Translations under genes and position numbers: made by a program
Notes under the pieces: model-generated
Database searches by the model: none
What the model saw: only the letters and a program-made list of their open reading frames with translations
What the model was told of the DNA's origin: nothing
Shown: positions 33,120 to 42,468 of the stretch, piece by piece
How the letters are laid out: every line of letters begins with the position of its first letter
Position numbering within the stretch: position 1 is the stretch's first letter
DNA from: Taibaiella koreensis
Lineage (GTDB): Bacteria; Bacteroidota; Bacteroidia; Chitinophagales; Chitinophagaceae
Length of the DNA stretch: 64,000 nucleotides
Assembly: GCF_003545715.1 (NCBI RefSeq)
Contig: NZ_QVNU01000001.1
Coordinates: forward strand, 310,001 to 374,000
Direction of reading: 5' to 3'

Positions 33120-33977
33120 ATGACATTTGAGCAAACCAAAAATACAAAGGCGCTGGTTTGGACCATAGGCATTCACCTGTTGCTGTTGCTGGCCTTCCTG
33201 CTATTAAAGTACACCCTCCCTGCGGTAACCCCACCTGTGCTGGATGCCGGTATGGAAGTGAACCTGGGTACTTCTGATAACGGATATGGCAGCGACCAGC
33301 CCGAGATCGCCGAGGATCCGGCGGCTGCATTGGCCGCGTTACCCAGCAGCGCTTCCGCAACAGCCGATGAACATACCGAAAAGGAAGTCGAGACCTCGGA
33401 AGATGCGAATGCTCCCGTAGTCAATACACCCAAAACGCCGCCCAACAAAAAACGGAATCCGCAGCCGGCCACCCAGCCTGAGCGTAACCGCAATAAACCT
33501 ACGCCACAGCAGGCAACAGCCCATAACAATAAGCCTGCCCAGGCGCCGCGGTATGTGTATCCCGGCGCTACCGGGAAAGGCGGCAATAGCGCCAGGGACA
33601 ACCGGCCCGGGAGCAACGAGGGGATCGGGCAGGGCGAGGGAGATATGGGTGTACCCGGCGGAACACCGGGCGCTAGCAACTATACCGGCGTGCCGGGCGG
33701 TGGCGGCACATCCATTGGCCATTCGATCTCCGGGCGCAATATCGTGAGCCGTCCCGATCCCAAAGCCGAATTCAGGGAAGGTGGCAAAGTCGTGATCAGG
33801 GTTACGGTAAACCGCGATGGGCACATTACCGATTCCCGCGTTGTATCGGCAGCCAATGCGACCATACGGGCACTGGCGCTGAAGAAGCTGCAGAGCGTAC
33901 GCTTCAATAAGTCGGCTTCGGCGCCCGCCGAGCAGTTCGGCAATATCACTTTCGATTTTAAGGCAACCCGGAAATAG
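33120..33977 (+). CDS. TonB-like energy transducer
   Basis: From ATG 33120 the protein has 285 residues: a short cytoplasmic start (MTFEQTKNTKALVW), one membrane helix (TIGIHLLLLLAFLLLKY), a long Pro/Asn/Gly-rich periplasmic spacer with acidic then basic sections (about 50-205), and a C-terminal TonB-type alpha/beta domain (KVVIRVTVNRDGHITDSRVV to the end). Such proteins couple the proton-motive force from ExbB-ExbD to outer-membrane receptors. No exbB/exbD or receptor gene is adjacent; the nearest exbD is 29 kb away. An ATG at 33081 is an alternative start. The TonB family call is good, the partner receptor unknown. Confidence 0.8.
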   Translation: MTFEQTKNTKALVWTIGIHLLLLLAFLLLKYTLPAVTPPVLDAGMEVNLGTSDNGYGSDQPEIAEDPAAALAALPSSASATADEHTEKEVETSEDANAPVVNTPKTPPNKKRNPQPATQPERNRNKPTPQQATAHNNKPAQAPRYVYPGATGKGGNSARDNRPGSNEGIGQGEGDMGVPGGTPGASNYTGVPGGGGTSIGHSISGRNIVSRPDPKAEFREGGKVVIRVTVNRDGHITDSRVVSAANATIRALALKKLQSVRFNKSASAPAEQFGNITFDFKATRK

Positions 33978-34002
33978 GATTGCATATAAATAAGTATTCG
34001 TG

Positions 34003-34054
34003 TTCCTAAAATCAATAAGGCTGTCGGGAAGGACAGCCTTATTGATTTTAGGAA
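34003..34054. terminator. Very long bidirectional terminator hairpin
   Basis: A 23-bp perfect stem (34003-34025 with 34032-34054) closes a 6-nt GGGAAG loop between the convergent TonB-like and amidase genes. It is the longest perfect stem I found in the window. Confidence 0.9.
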
Positions 34055-34067
34055 TGGGAGGGTCTTG

Positions 34068-34949
34068 TTATTTGCCTTTCTCCATTTCGTATTTGTATGA
34101 GCGAATGGCCCTGTAAAGACACATCGCAATATTCTGCTGACCTTCCTGGGTATTGAGATATTCCTCTTCTTCCGGATTGTTGATGAAGCCGATCTCGGTA
34201 AGCACACCGGGCATGGTACTGTTGGCCAGCACCTGCAGGCTCATTTGCTTTACGCCAAGATTGTTGCGTCCTGTGCCGGAATAGTTGGCCTGGACCTTGC
34301 CGGCAAAATTCACGCTGCGTCCTAGGAAAGCCTGCGAGTATTGCGCGACGAGCACCGCGGTCATCGGGTCGTTTTTGTCCAGCAGGCCGGGCTCTTCTTC
34401 GACCTGTTCGCCGTATTCGCCTATGGCCCGTTCCTTCTCTCCCGTACGGGTAAGTCCCAGCACATAAGTTTCGGTGCCACTGGTGGCTGTTTCCCGGTGG
34501 ATGATGGTTTTGTAAACCGGCACTTTTCGCTTTCTCCTGCCTTTGCCCACGGTGCGGGTCCCGGTCTGGATACGTTCGCGACGCCCTGCCGTAGAGTTGA
34601 CATGTACCGAAAGGAAGAAATCGCCCCCGGCGCGATTGCCGATGGGGCCGCGCTCCTTAAGGTCGATAAAGACATCGGTATTGCGCGTAAAAATTACTTT
34701 AAGCTGCGGCATGCTGTCGCGCAGGATTTTTCCCAGCTTCAGCACTACAGCCAGTGTGATATCCTTCTCATTGGAAAATTTGCCCCGGGCGCCGGGATCC
34801 TTGCCGCCATGGCCGGCGTCGAGCACAATGGTCTTGAACGATTTACCCGATTGGGCATAGCCGGCGATAGTAAATTGGAGAAAGAGAAAGGTAAGGAAAC
34901 AACTGATGATACGCCCGTACCGGGTATGCTTGCGGTGATATTTCGTCAT
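34068..34949 (-). CDS. N-acetylmuramoyl-L-alanine amidase (Amidase_3)
   Basis: The 293-residue protein has a signal peptide (IISCFLTFLFLQFTIAGYAQ) and an Amidase_3 zinc-dependent fold that cuts the MurNAc-L-Ala bond in peptidoglycan. TIVLDAGHGGKDPGARG carries the first His ligand, KDITLAVVLKLGKIL the Glu-containing helix and FFLSVHVNST the second His. An insert of about 60 residues follows (TGTRTVGKGRRKRKVPVYKT and on), and VLTEIGFINNPEEE carries the catalytic Glu. It is probably periplasmic and acts in cell separation. It is divergent from lptD, an arrangement frequent in Bacteroidota. Confidence 0.93.
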   Translation of the reverse strand: MTKYHRKHTRYGRIISCFLTFLFLQFTIAGYAQSGKSFKTIVLDAGHGGKDPGARGKFSNEKDITLAVVLKLGKILRDSMPQLKVIFTRNTDVFIDLKERGPIGNRAGGDFFLSVHVNSTAGRRERIQTGTRTVGKGRRKRKVPVYKTIIHRETATSGTETYVLGLTRTGEKERAIGEYGEQVEEEPGLLDKNDPMTAVLVAQYSQAFLGRSVNFAGKVQANYSGTGRNNLGVKQMSLQVLANSTMPGVLTEIGFINNPEEEEYLNTQEGQQNIAMCLYRAIRSYKYEMEKGK

Positions 34950-35110
34950 CGTTTTCTACAGAATTACTTACAGGATACCAATAAAATTATAACTGCAATC
35001 CACAAAATAAATTGCCTGGTTATCCTGTTTATTGGAGGAAAGAGTGCAAAATAAAATTTTTATCAAAATTAACCTTAAAAAATAGCCGGCATAGTCAAAA
35101 AACTATAGCT

Positions 35111-35118
35111 TATTTTTG
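35111..35118 (+). promoter_or_regulatory. Putative -7 promoter element for lptD
   Basis: TATTTTTG matches TAnnTTTG exactly and ends 9 nt before the lptD ATG, implying an almost leaderless transcript. Confidence 0.5.
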
Positions 35119-35127
35119 CAGCCATCG

Positions 35128-37809
35128 ATGAGTAATCCGCTCCATTCCTGTTGCTCAGCTATCTTTACAAGCTGCCGCTTTGCCGTGGTAGCTGTTTTTG
35201 TATTGCTGTGCACCATCGGTGCCTCTGCGCAGGAAGTAAAGCAGCTGGACCTGACTACCGATACGGCCGTCACGGATAATACCGATACCGTTTCTGCTGC
35301 AGACAGCGCGCTGAGCGATAGCGCCAAGGTGGCGAATAAAGAGCAGGAGCTGGGCGTAAGAATATCGAAAGATGCCTTGCCGGCAGCGGTAACCACTACG
35401 GCCAAAGATTCCGCGGTGCTGGATATGAAGGCAAGCATGTACTATCTGTATGGCGACGCCAAGGCCACTTACCAGGACGTAGGTGTTCAATCGGGGGTAT
35501 TGATTTTTAATCAAAAAACCAATGTGCTTTCCGCCATACCTATATTGGATACCGGTGGTAAGAAGGTTTCGGTGCAGGAATTCAAGCAGGGAGAAGAAAC
35601 GTTTACTTATGATACGCTAAAGTATAATTTCAAAAGCAAGCGGGCTATCGTGCGTAATGCCCATTCCAAATATGGCGATGGTTTCGTGATCAGCGAGCAG
35701 GTAAAGCGTAATCCCGACGAAAGCATCTACGGCTATAAAAGCATTTATACCACCTGCAACCTGGATCATCCCCACTTTGGTATACGGGCGCGCAAGATCA
35801 AAGTGATACCCGGTCGCATCATCGCTGCAGGGCCGGCCAACCTGGAGATCATGGATATTCCCACGCCTTTATTTCTTCCGTTCGGCATGTTTCCCATCAA
35901 GCAGGGCCAACGATCGGGTTTTATACTGCCTACCTATACCATTTCGGACGCTTTGGGCGTCGGGCTGCAGCGCGGCGGCTATTATTTTGCCGTAAACGAC
36001 AACCTCGGTGTGATCTCCCAGTTCGATCTCTTTTCGAAAGGTAGCTGGGCGGCTTTCATCACCGGACAATATGCCACCCGGTACCGGTACAATGGTTCGC
36101 TTGCCCTAGAGTACAGCTATCAGAAAATAGGGGAGGATTACGAGATCAATCCCAATAGCCAGGTAGGCAACAGCAAGGACTTTAAAGTAACCTGGACCCA
36201 TCAGGTCGATCCCAAGGCGCATCCCGGCACCAGCTTCAGCGCCTCTGTTAATTTCGGTACCCGCAGCTTTAACCTGCGGAACAGTATGAATATCGTCAAC
36301 TCGCTGAACAACCAATACAGCTCGTCCATATCCTATGGGAAAACATGGGTAGGCAAGCCCTATTCGCTTACCATTGGCCTGCGGCATAGCCAAAGTACTG
36401 AGGGGGGGGCTATGTCCATTACACTGCCCGAGGTTAACTTCAACCTGGGGCAATTTTCTCCGTTCCAGCGCAAAATCGTTAATGGAACGCCGCGATGGTA
36501 CGAAAAGATCACGGCTACCTATTCTGTCAGCCTTATCAATCAGCTCAATACTTACGACTCCTTATTCAGCCTCAGCAAGATCGCGTGGAATGATATGAAC
36601 AACGCGATCAAGCACACTGCTTCGATTCAGGCCAACTACAATGTTTTCCGTTATTTTAACTGGAGCATCAGCATTCCTTACAATGAATACTGGAATACCC
36701 GTCAGCTGTTTCAACGCTACAATCCCGTTACACAACATACGGACTCTACTTCGCGTACCGGCTTTTTTGCCACCCGCGATTTCAATGTAACCACCTCGCT
36801 CAGCACCCGTATTTACGGTATGGCACTGTTTAAAAAGGGGAAGATCGCCGGGTTACGCCATGTCATTACACCGAGCATCGGCTTGTCTTATCAGCCGGGC
36901 TTTGCCTTTGCACCTTTCGGTTATATGTACGAGACTGTTGGGACCGATGGCCGGCGTACGTTTGCTTCGCCTTATTCCACGGCGCCCTATGGCGGCCCCA
37001 GTAATGCAGAAGACAATGGGTCGGTTAGCTTTTCACTAGGCAATACCCTTCAAATGAAGATCCGTAACAGGGATTCCACGGGAAAGGCCAAAACGACCAA
37101 TATCAGCCTTATCGATGGTTTGGGTCTTAACGCCAGCTACAATATGTTCGCAGACTCTTTCCGGCTGTCGAATATCACTATGAATTTCCGTACCTCCATA
37201 TTGCAGAAATTCAACCTGTACGGATCGGCCACTTTCGATCCTTACCGCTACAACTCTGACGGCCGGCGGACGCCGGAATACCTGTTCAATACGGGTGGCG
37301 GGCTGGCGGCGCTAAGAAACGCCAATGGCGGCCTGAGCATGTCGTTCCAGGGGAAAAAGAAGAATGAAAAAGAACAGGCGGCGGCTGAATCCCAGAATGG
37401 CGAGGTCAAGCGCCTGCTGCAGAACGGCGGCTACAACGACTATTATGATTTCAATATTCCCTGGAACCTGAGCATCAATGCCAGCCTTAACGTACAACGC
37501 CTTACGCGGGTAAATACCGGCGATACGACTATATTCACGCCCAACCTAACCTTTAATGGTGGCTTTAATCTTACCGAGCGCTGGAAAGTAGATGTGACCA
37601 GTGGCCTGCAATTTGTTGGCTTCAAAAAAGTGGACATCGCCATGACGCAGCTGAATATTTCCAGAGACCTGCATTGCTGGCAAATGAGTCTCAACCTCAT
37701 CCCCTTCGGCTATCTGAGAAGCTTCAATTTTACGCTCCAGGTAAAATCCTCAGTGCTGCAGGACCTCAAGCTGACGCGGCGAAAGAACTACCAGGATGCC
37801 AATTATTAG
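35128..37809 (+). CDS. lptD: LptD-family LPS assembly outer-membrane protein
   Basis: From ATG 35128 the protein has 893 residues; a TTG four codons earlier lies inside the promoter. A signal peptide (VVAVFVLLCTIGASAQ) precedes an N-terminal OstA/LptA-like beta-jellyroll (about 95-240: GDAKATYQDVGVQSGVLIFN, FKSKRAIVRNAHSKYGDGFV, YTTCNLDHPHFGIRARKIKV). The rest is a large beta-barrel domain (about 260-893) of alternating aromatic strands beginning near LFLPFGMFPIKQGQRSGFILP. LptD inserts lipopolysaccharide into the outer leaflet with LptE. Length suits Bacteroidota LptD. It ends 36 bp from the convergent asmA-like gene with no clear hairpin between them. Confidence 0.92.
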   Translation: MSNPLHSCCSAIFTSCRFAVVAVFVLLCTIGASAQEVKQLDLTTDTAVTDNTDTVSAADSALSDSAKVANKEQELGVRISKDALPAAVTTTAKDSAVLDMKASMYYLYGDAKATYQDVGVQSGVLIFNQKTNVLSAIPILDTGGKKVSVQEFKQGEETFTYDTLKYNFKSKRAIVRNAHSKYGDGFVISEQVKRNPDESIYGYKSIYTTCNLDHPHFGIRARKIKVIPGRIIAAGPANLEIMDIPTPLFLPFGMFPIKQGQRSGFILPTYTISDALGVGLQRGGYYFAVNDNLGVISQFDLFSKGSWAAFITGQYATRYRYNGSLALEYSYQKIGEDYEINPNSQVGNSKDFKVTWTHQVDPKAHPGTSFSASVNFGTRSFNLRNSMNIVNSLNNQYSSSISYGKTWVGKPYSLTIGLRHSQSTEGGAMSITLPEVNFNLGQFSPFQRKIVNGTPRWYEKITATYSVSLINQLNTYDSLFSLSKIAWNDMNNAIKHTASIQANYNVFRYFNWSISIPYNEYWNTRQLFQRYNPVTQHTDSTSRTGFFATRDFNVTTSLSTRIYGMALFKKGKIAGLRHVITPSIGLSYQPGFAFAPFGYMYETVGTDGRRTFASPYSTAPYGGPSNAEDNGSVSFSLGNTLQMKIRNRDSTGKAKTTNISLIDGLGLNASYNMFADSFRLSNITMNFRTSILQKFNLYGSATFDPYRYNSDGRRTPEYLFNTGGGLAALRNANGGLSMSFQGKKKNEKEQAAAESQNGEVKRLLQNGGYNDYYDFNIPWNLSINASLNVQRLTRVNTGDTTIFTPNLTFNGGFNLTERWKVDVTSGLQFVGFKKVDIAMTQLNISRDLHCWQMSLNLIPFGYLRSFNFTLQVKSSVLQDLKLTRRKNYQDANY

Positions 37810-37844
37810 CGATAGGCTTTATTGGCTTGCATTGATGTGTCCGG

Positions 37845-40373
37845 TTATTCCTGTTTGACATCCTCATCAGGATCGACGTCCGTAGAGTCTTTCAGACCCT
37901 TTTTCAAGGGGTCCCAGGCTATATTCACCTTGCCGTCGTCACCATCCCTGGCCCTCAGGTAGATCACGATACCCTTATCCTTTTTTGGCTTTTTACCTTG
38001 TGCGATCAGGTCCCGGTCTTTCTGCGGATTACGCAAGGGGATGGCTACGCTGATGTCGGTACCCTTATCAAAGGCATATACACCGGCAATGTTAATGGTC
38101 AAAGCACTGGATTCAATACTCATGGGGTTAATGTTGATCTTGCCGTTGGTAACATCGAGATCGTTTTTCAGGGTATTGAAGGTGATATGGGACAGGTTGC
38201 GTTTCTTGAACATAAATTTCCGGATCGATTCAAAAGGCGGGAAATTGTTCAGCTCACCATTGTTCAGCACAAAAGATATCTTGCCGTTCATCGAGTTCTT
38301 CACCAGGGTGCCGGATTCGGTGAGGGCGCCCCGCACATTAACGCCGGCCGAAAGTGCGCCTTCCAGGTTTTTGGAGCTGAGCGTGCTCTGGCCGAAATTG
38401 TCAAAGGCATAAAACAGCTGATCGATCTTGACATTATTGATTTTGGCATTAATATCGAAAGGGGTATTGCTGCCCGAAGTGTTCAGGTGCACGTCGGCAG
38501 CAACCGCGCCGCCGGCATGCTGCAGCCGGGCATTCTTGAGGTCAATGGCTTCATTGGTGAGCGCAACATCGGCGCTGATCTGCTGCGCATTAAAATGATT
38601 GTACAGCAATTTGCCTATCGTGACATGAAGGTACATGCTGCTTTTGTCGAGCAACATCGATAGCCGGTTCGATATACTGGCCAGCTTATAATTCTGCTTC
38701 CTGCGTGAGGCGACTTTCCGGGTCTTTCTTGGCGCCAGGAAGGTCTTGTATTCGTTGAGATCGATCTGGTTGCTGGTGATATTCCAGTCAAATATGACCT
38801 TCCCCGGATCGAGAAAATAAACATTCATGAAGTTGCGGGCCATACCATCGATCTTCACACTGCTCCTGGCCGAAGAAAGGGTCGTATTGCGCAGCAGCAG
38901 ATCGTTCCCGATGAACTCGATGTTCACATTGCATTTGCTGAAGGCTAGCGAGCGGGGTATATAGGTGAGTGCCGCATCCCGGATGCGGATATGGCCATAC
39001 ATGGAATGACGGAAAGTATCTTTGGATAAGACCGGCCCCGTATAGTTGAGGTTAATATCGGCATCGCCGCCTTTAAAATCGAAAGTATTGCCGATAACGG
39101 CATCCAGGCGTTCTACCGGGAACCGCGACTGCAGCTTGAGCTTCATCAGTGGGTTAATGAGCCCATATACTACAATGGAATCGGCCTTGAACGGAATCTC
39201 GGCATACGTTCCGGTAAGTGTCGTGATCGTAACGGCCGAATTGCCATCGCCACGACCCTTACCGGGTACATAGTTGTTATAAAATTCGCCTTTGAGATTG
39301 GCCTTTTCCACTTTGCCAAAAGTAGAGAGCAGCACGTTGTTGGTTGCCTGCCAGCGGGCATGGATCAAGGGCGTATCGGGATACTGGAACGAACCGTTAA
39401 TCAGCACTTGCACAGCCAGCTTCTTTTCCAGGTCAAAGCTATCCAGCTTCGCTGCAATATGCCGCGACAGATAGGACGTGCCTTCTTTAAACCCGATCGA
39501 GGGCGCATCAATATCGATAGTATAATTGGCCGGTTTGTTGCCGAAGTTGAACTCACAGCCGAATTGTATGTCTGTTCCGTCCACTTCGATCTCCTGCTTC
39601 GGTAGCTTTACCTGCTTGGTTTTTTTGTTGAAGAGGATATGCAGCGGGGCATCGAGGTCTTTGTTCTTTACGAAGCCTCCCTTGTCGAGGTTGAAGCCCA
39701 ACTGATGAAAATGAGCCTTGGTATCCGTCTCGATATCCATAAGATCGCCTTTATTGGTGATATGGCCATCCATCTCCTTTACCGTGATCTTAAATTGCTT
39801 GTTCCGTTCAAAATGATCGAAAGTGAAGGTCACATTCTCGATGCCGAAATTGTTGATCTCAACTTCTTTTCCCTTTTTCTTTTTAGGGGCGGGCTGCTTG
39901 GGCTTGAACAAATAAGTGTTGGAATAGCCTGCTTTGTCGGTAAACAGGTAAATGGCGCCATCCGCTATGGTTACCTTCATTACCTGAAGGTGCTTGGAAA
40001 GCAATGACAGCACATTGATCTTTACATATACCGACTGCATTTCGACCATGTTTTTATGATGTACCCGGTACATACTGTCGCTGAGGGTAACACCTTTAAG
40101 CCTGACAGAAATATTGGGAAAGCCTTTGAGCAGGGCCGGTTCCATGTCGTCGATGTGGAAATTGCCGTCTATCTTTTCGCTCACTTCAGTAGTGATCGTA
40201 GCCAGGAGCTCTTTCTTATGGCTGTTGATATACCAGGCCATTACAAACCAGGCGATGACCAACAGCAACAGCAGTATCAGAAAGCTGACAATGATGATCT
40301 TGGCCCATTTAGGCAGCAGCTTGTATTTCGTCCGTCCTCTTGCGATCAGGCGCTCTTTTCCGTTTGCTGACAT
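37845..40373 (-). CDS. AsmA-family membrane protein
   Basis: The 842-residue protein has a basic cytoplasmic start, one membrane helix (about 26-50: IIIVSFLILLLLLVIAWFVM) and a long periplasmic region of repeating beta strands typical of AsmA/TamB-like proteins. These form lipid-transport grooves between membranes. Characteristic pieces are GNFHIDDMEPALLKGFPNISVRLKGV near the start and SALTINIAGVYAFDKGTDISVAIPL near the end, followed by an acidic tail (TDVDPDEDVKQE). Neighbouring lptD and the amidase fit an outer-membrane maintenance theme. Whether it carries phospholipid is inferred from the family. Confidence 0.88.
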   Translation of the reverse strand: MSANGKERLIARGRTKYKLLPKWAKIIIVSFLILLLLLVIAWFVMAWYINSHKKELLATITTEVSEKIDGNFHIDDMEPALLKGFPNISVRLKGVTLSDSMYRVHHKNMVEMQSVYVKINVLSLLSKHLQVMKVTIADGAIYLFTDKAGYSNTYLFKPKQPAPKKKKGKEVEINNFGIENVTFTFDHFERNKQFKITVKEMDGHITNKGDLMDIETDTKAHFHQLGFNLDKGGFVKNKDLDAPLHILFNKKTKQVKLPKQEIEVDGTDIQFGCEFNFGNKPANYTIDIDAPSIGFKEGTSYLSRHIAAKLDSFDLEKKLAVQVLINGSFQYPDTPLIHARWQATNNVLLSTFGKVEKANLKGEFYNNYVPGKGRGDGNSAVTITTLTGTYAEIPFKADSIVVYGLINPLMKLKLQSRFPVERLDAVIGNTFDFKGGDADINLNYTGPVLSKDTFRHSMYGHIRIRDAALTYIPRSLAFSKCNVNIEFIGNDLLLRNTTLSSARSSVKIDGMARNFMNVYFLDPGKVIFDWNITSNQIDLNEYKTFLAPRKTRKVASRRKQNYKLASISNRLSMLLDKSSMYLHVTIGKLLYNHFNAQQISADVALTNEAIDLKNARLQHAGGAVAADVHLNTSGSNTPFDINAKINNVKIDQLFYAFDNFGQSTLSSKNLEGALSAGVNVRGALTESGTLVKNSMNGKISFVLNNGELNNFPPFESIRKFMFKKRNLSHITFNTLKNDLDVTNGKININPMSIESSALTINIAGVYAFDKGTDISVAIPLRNPQKDRDLIAQGKKPKKDKGIVIYLRARDGDDGKVNIAWDPLKKGLKDSTDVDPDEDVKQE

Positions 40374-40495
40374 GGCGTCGGTTTAAACAAGTAAAGTATA
40401 TATTTATTTCCATAGTAACGTTGACGGGCCTGAAAAAGTTTCTCAGTACCGATTTTTTTATACGGATAGCGGGATAGCGACGAAAGTTTTGCCGC

Positions 40496-40503
40496 TATCT
40501 TTG
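40496..40503 (+). promoter_or_regulatory. Putative -7 promoter element for the GNAT gene
   Basis: TATCTTTG matches TAnnTTTG exactly and ends only 5 nt before the ATG, so the transcript is probably leaderless. Confidence 0.5.
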
Positions 40504-40508
40504 CAATT

Positions 40509-41024
40509 ATGATACCTGATATACATGAAGCCAGCCCCCTGGAGGTCGAAGTGATCCGCTCGCTGATACAAAGAATATGGAAGCCTACTTATAAGGAAAT
40601 ATTGTCTGACGATCAAATGGACTATATGCTGGAGCGGATGTACGATGCCGGCACGCTGCAGCAGCAAATGCAGCAAGGGCATACATTCCTGATCCTGAGC
40701 GCTGACAGGACCCCGCTTGGTTTCGCCGGTTTCGAATATGATTATCCCGAAGCAGGGACCTGTAAGCTACATAAGATCTATCTCCTGCCGGAAACACAGG
40801 GACAGGGGATGGGTAAAATGCTGTTGAATGCTGTTGCGGAAAGCGCCGTCGCCAACGGACAGCAACGATTGCTATTGAATGTAAACCGCTATAACAAAGC
40901 GCTGGATTTTTACCGGCATTATGGTTTTGAGATCGTAGGCGAGGAAGATATCGATATCGGGAAAGGATATTTCATGAATGATTACCTGATGGGCTTATCG
41001 CTTGAAGACAGGTTTCCTGCCTGA
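40509..41024 (+). CDS. GNAT family N-acetyltransferase
   Basis: The 171-residue protein is a GCN5-related acetyltransferase. Motif A is recognisable as KIYLLPETQGQGMGKMLLNAV, with the pyrophosphate-binding QGQGMG loop for acetyl-CoA; the N-x-x-Y end motif is NVNRYNKALDFYRHYGFEIVGE. The substrate is unknown; similarity to ribosomal-protein or small-molecule acetyltransferases cannot be separated by eye. It is monocistronic, between the AsmA-like gene (divergent) and plsX (convergent). Confidence 0.9.
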   Translation: MIPDIHEASPLEVEVIRSLIQRIWKPTYKEILSDDQMDYMLERMYDAGTLQQQMQQGHTFLILSADRTPLGFAGFEYDYPEAGTCKLHKIYLLPETQGQGMGKMLLNAVAESAVANGQQRLLLNVNRYNKALDFYRHYGFEIVGEEDIDIGKGYFMNDYLMGLSLEDRFPA

Positions 41025-41114
41025 CGGGGAAGGGGGGCTGACCCGCAGCACAGCGTAGTCGTCAGGAGCAGCAAATTGATCCGGTGTCGCCTGTATGCAG
41101 ATAACCGGGATGGC

Positions 41115-42092
41115 TTATTTTTCCAGGGATACTTCGGTGGTACCGGCGAAGGAATTACGCAGGATCTCCGTAAAATTGGAGGCAACCAGCTTGATGGCGC
41201 TTTCGATCATAGAGCAAAATGCCCGTGCATTGGATATGCCGTGACCGATGAGGACCGGAGCGTTAACACCCAGGATCGGCGTGCCGCCGTAGATCTCATA
41301 GTTGAACTGGTTCAGGAAATTGTCCTGGATCTTGCGGTTCTCTGTGAAGATATTATAGATGGATTCGGCCATTTTCAGGGCTACATTGCCCGTAAATCCT
41401 TCGCATACGATCACATCGCAATTGTTGAGGAAAAGGTCGCGGCCTTCTACATTGCCGATAAAGTGAATGCCGGAGTGCTGCTTGAGCAGGGGATAGGTAG
41501 CCTGGGCCAGGATATTGCCTTTGCCTTCTTCTTCTCCCAGGTTAAGCAAGCCCACGCGGGGATTGTTCAGGTTAAGGATATGTTTGGCATACAGCGAACC
41601 CATGAGCGCAAACTGCACCAGGTGCTCCGGCTTGCAGTCGGCATTGGCGCCTACATCAAGCAAAAAGTTGTACTGACCGTCGAGCTTGGGAATAGGCGAA
41701 GCGATGGTTGGTCGCAGTACACCCGGTATGGCCTTAACGGTATACATCGCGCCAACAAGCATAGCGCCGGTATTACCAGCGCTGAAAAAAGCATCGATCT
41801 TACCGGCCTGTAACAAACCAAAACCAATGGCGATGCTCGAATCTTGTTTTTCCTTAAGGGCTTTGGTCGGGTGCTCATGCATGCCGATCACCGTAGCTGA
41901 AGGCACCAGGGTATAGTGACTCTGCCATGCATCAAGCAACGAAAGATAGGGAGCGGCAAGGTCGGGGTTACCAATCAGCAGGAAATGCACATCGGCACCA
42001 GTGCCTGCATTCGCTGTGAGATAAGAAATAACGCCTTTGATTGCTTCTTCGGGGGCGTAGTCGCCACCCATGATATCAATCCCTATTTTCAT
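41115..42092 (-). CDS. plsX: Phosphate acyltransferase PlsX
   Basis: PlsX (325 residues) makes acyl-phosphate from acyl-ACP for phospholipid synthesis. The start MKIGIDIMGGDYAPEEAIKG is diagnostic, as are EHPTKALKEKQDSSIAIGFGLL, AFFSAGNTGAMLVGAM, LLDVGANADCKPEHLVQFA, RVGLLNLGEEEGKGN and CDVIVCEGFTGNVALKMAE. Length is normal. It is the last gene of a yceD-rpmF-plsX group, a conserved bacterial cluster that links ribosome and membrane-lipid synthesis. Confidence 0.96.
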   Translation of the reverse strand: MKIGIDIMGGDYAPEEAIKGVISYLTANAGTGADVHFLLIGNPDLAAPYLSLLDAWQSHYTLVPSATVIGMHEHPTKALKEKQDSSIAIGFGLLQAGKIDAFFSAGNTGAMLVGAMYTVKAIPGVLRPTIASPIPKLDGQYNFLLDVGANADCKPEHLVQFALMGSLYAKHILNLNNPRVGLLNLGEEEGKGNILAQATYPLLKQHSGIHFIGNVEGRDLFLNNCDVIVCEGFTGNVALKMAESIYNIFTENRKIQDNFLNQFNYEIYGGTPILGVNAPVLIGHGISNARAFCSMIESAIKLVASNFTEILRNSFAGTTEVSLEK

Positions 42093-42185
42093 TTATCAGA
42101 TACGCTCTCCGGTTAAGGAATTGAGGAAAAAGGAAATTGCCGGCAAGTTATATCAAAATACAATTTACCGGCGATTAAGTTTACA

Positions 42186-42395
42186 TTATTCCGCTGCTCC
42201 GGTTTCGGTGGCAGGCGTATTGTCGATAACAACTTTACCTTTGTACACTAATTTTCCTTCGCTCCAATGCGCACGATGACGCAGGTGAGCTTCTCCGGTT
42301 ACTGCGTCTGTGCTGATGGTACCGGCTACTGCTTTGTAGTGAGTACGACGTTTAGCGCCTCTTTGCGCCGAATGGCGGCGTTTAGGATTAGGCAT
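42186..42395 (-). CDS. rpmF: 50S ribosomal protein L32, zinc-free type
   Basis: The 69-residue protein starts [20 protein letters not shown], the L32 hallmark, and continues with the conserved [11 protein letters not shown] block. The four zinc-binding Cys of the C+ form are absent, so this is a zinc-independent variant. A short acidic/Thr tail follows ([12 protein letters not shown]). It sits between yceD (73 bp upstream) and plsX (93 bp downstream), the standard order, and all three are probably co-transcribed from 43116-43123. Confidence 0.95.
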   Translation of the reverse strand: MPNPKRRHSAQRGAKRRTHYKAVAGTISTDAVTGEAHLRHRAHWSEGKLVYKGKVVIDNTPATETGAAE

Positions 42396-42468
42396 AATTG
42401 AAAATTATGAATGATGAAATTAAAAAAATAAAAATCAGTTATTTGCTTGCTGCCAGGCAGCACTTTAC

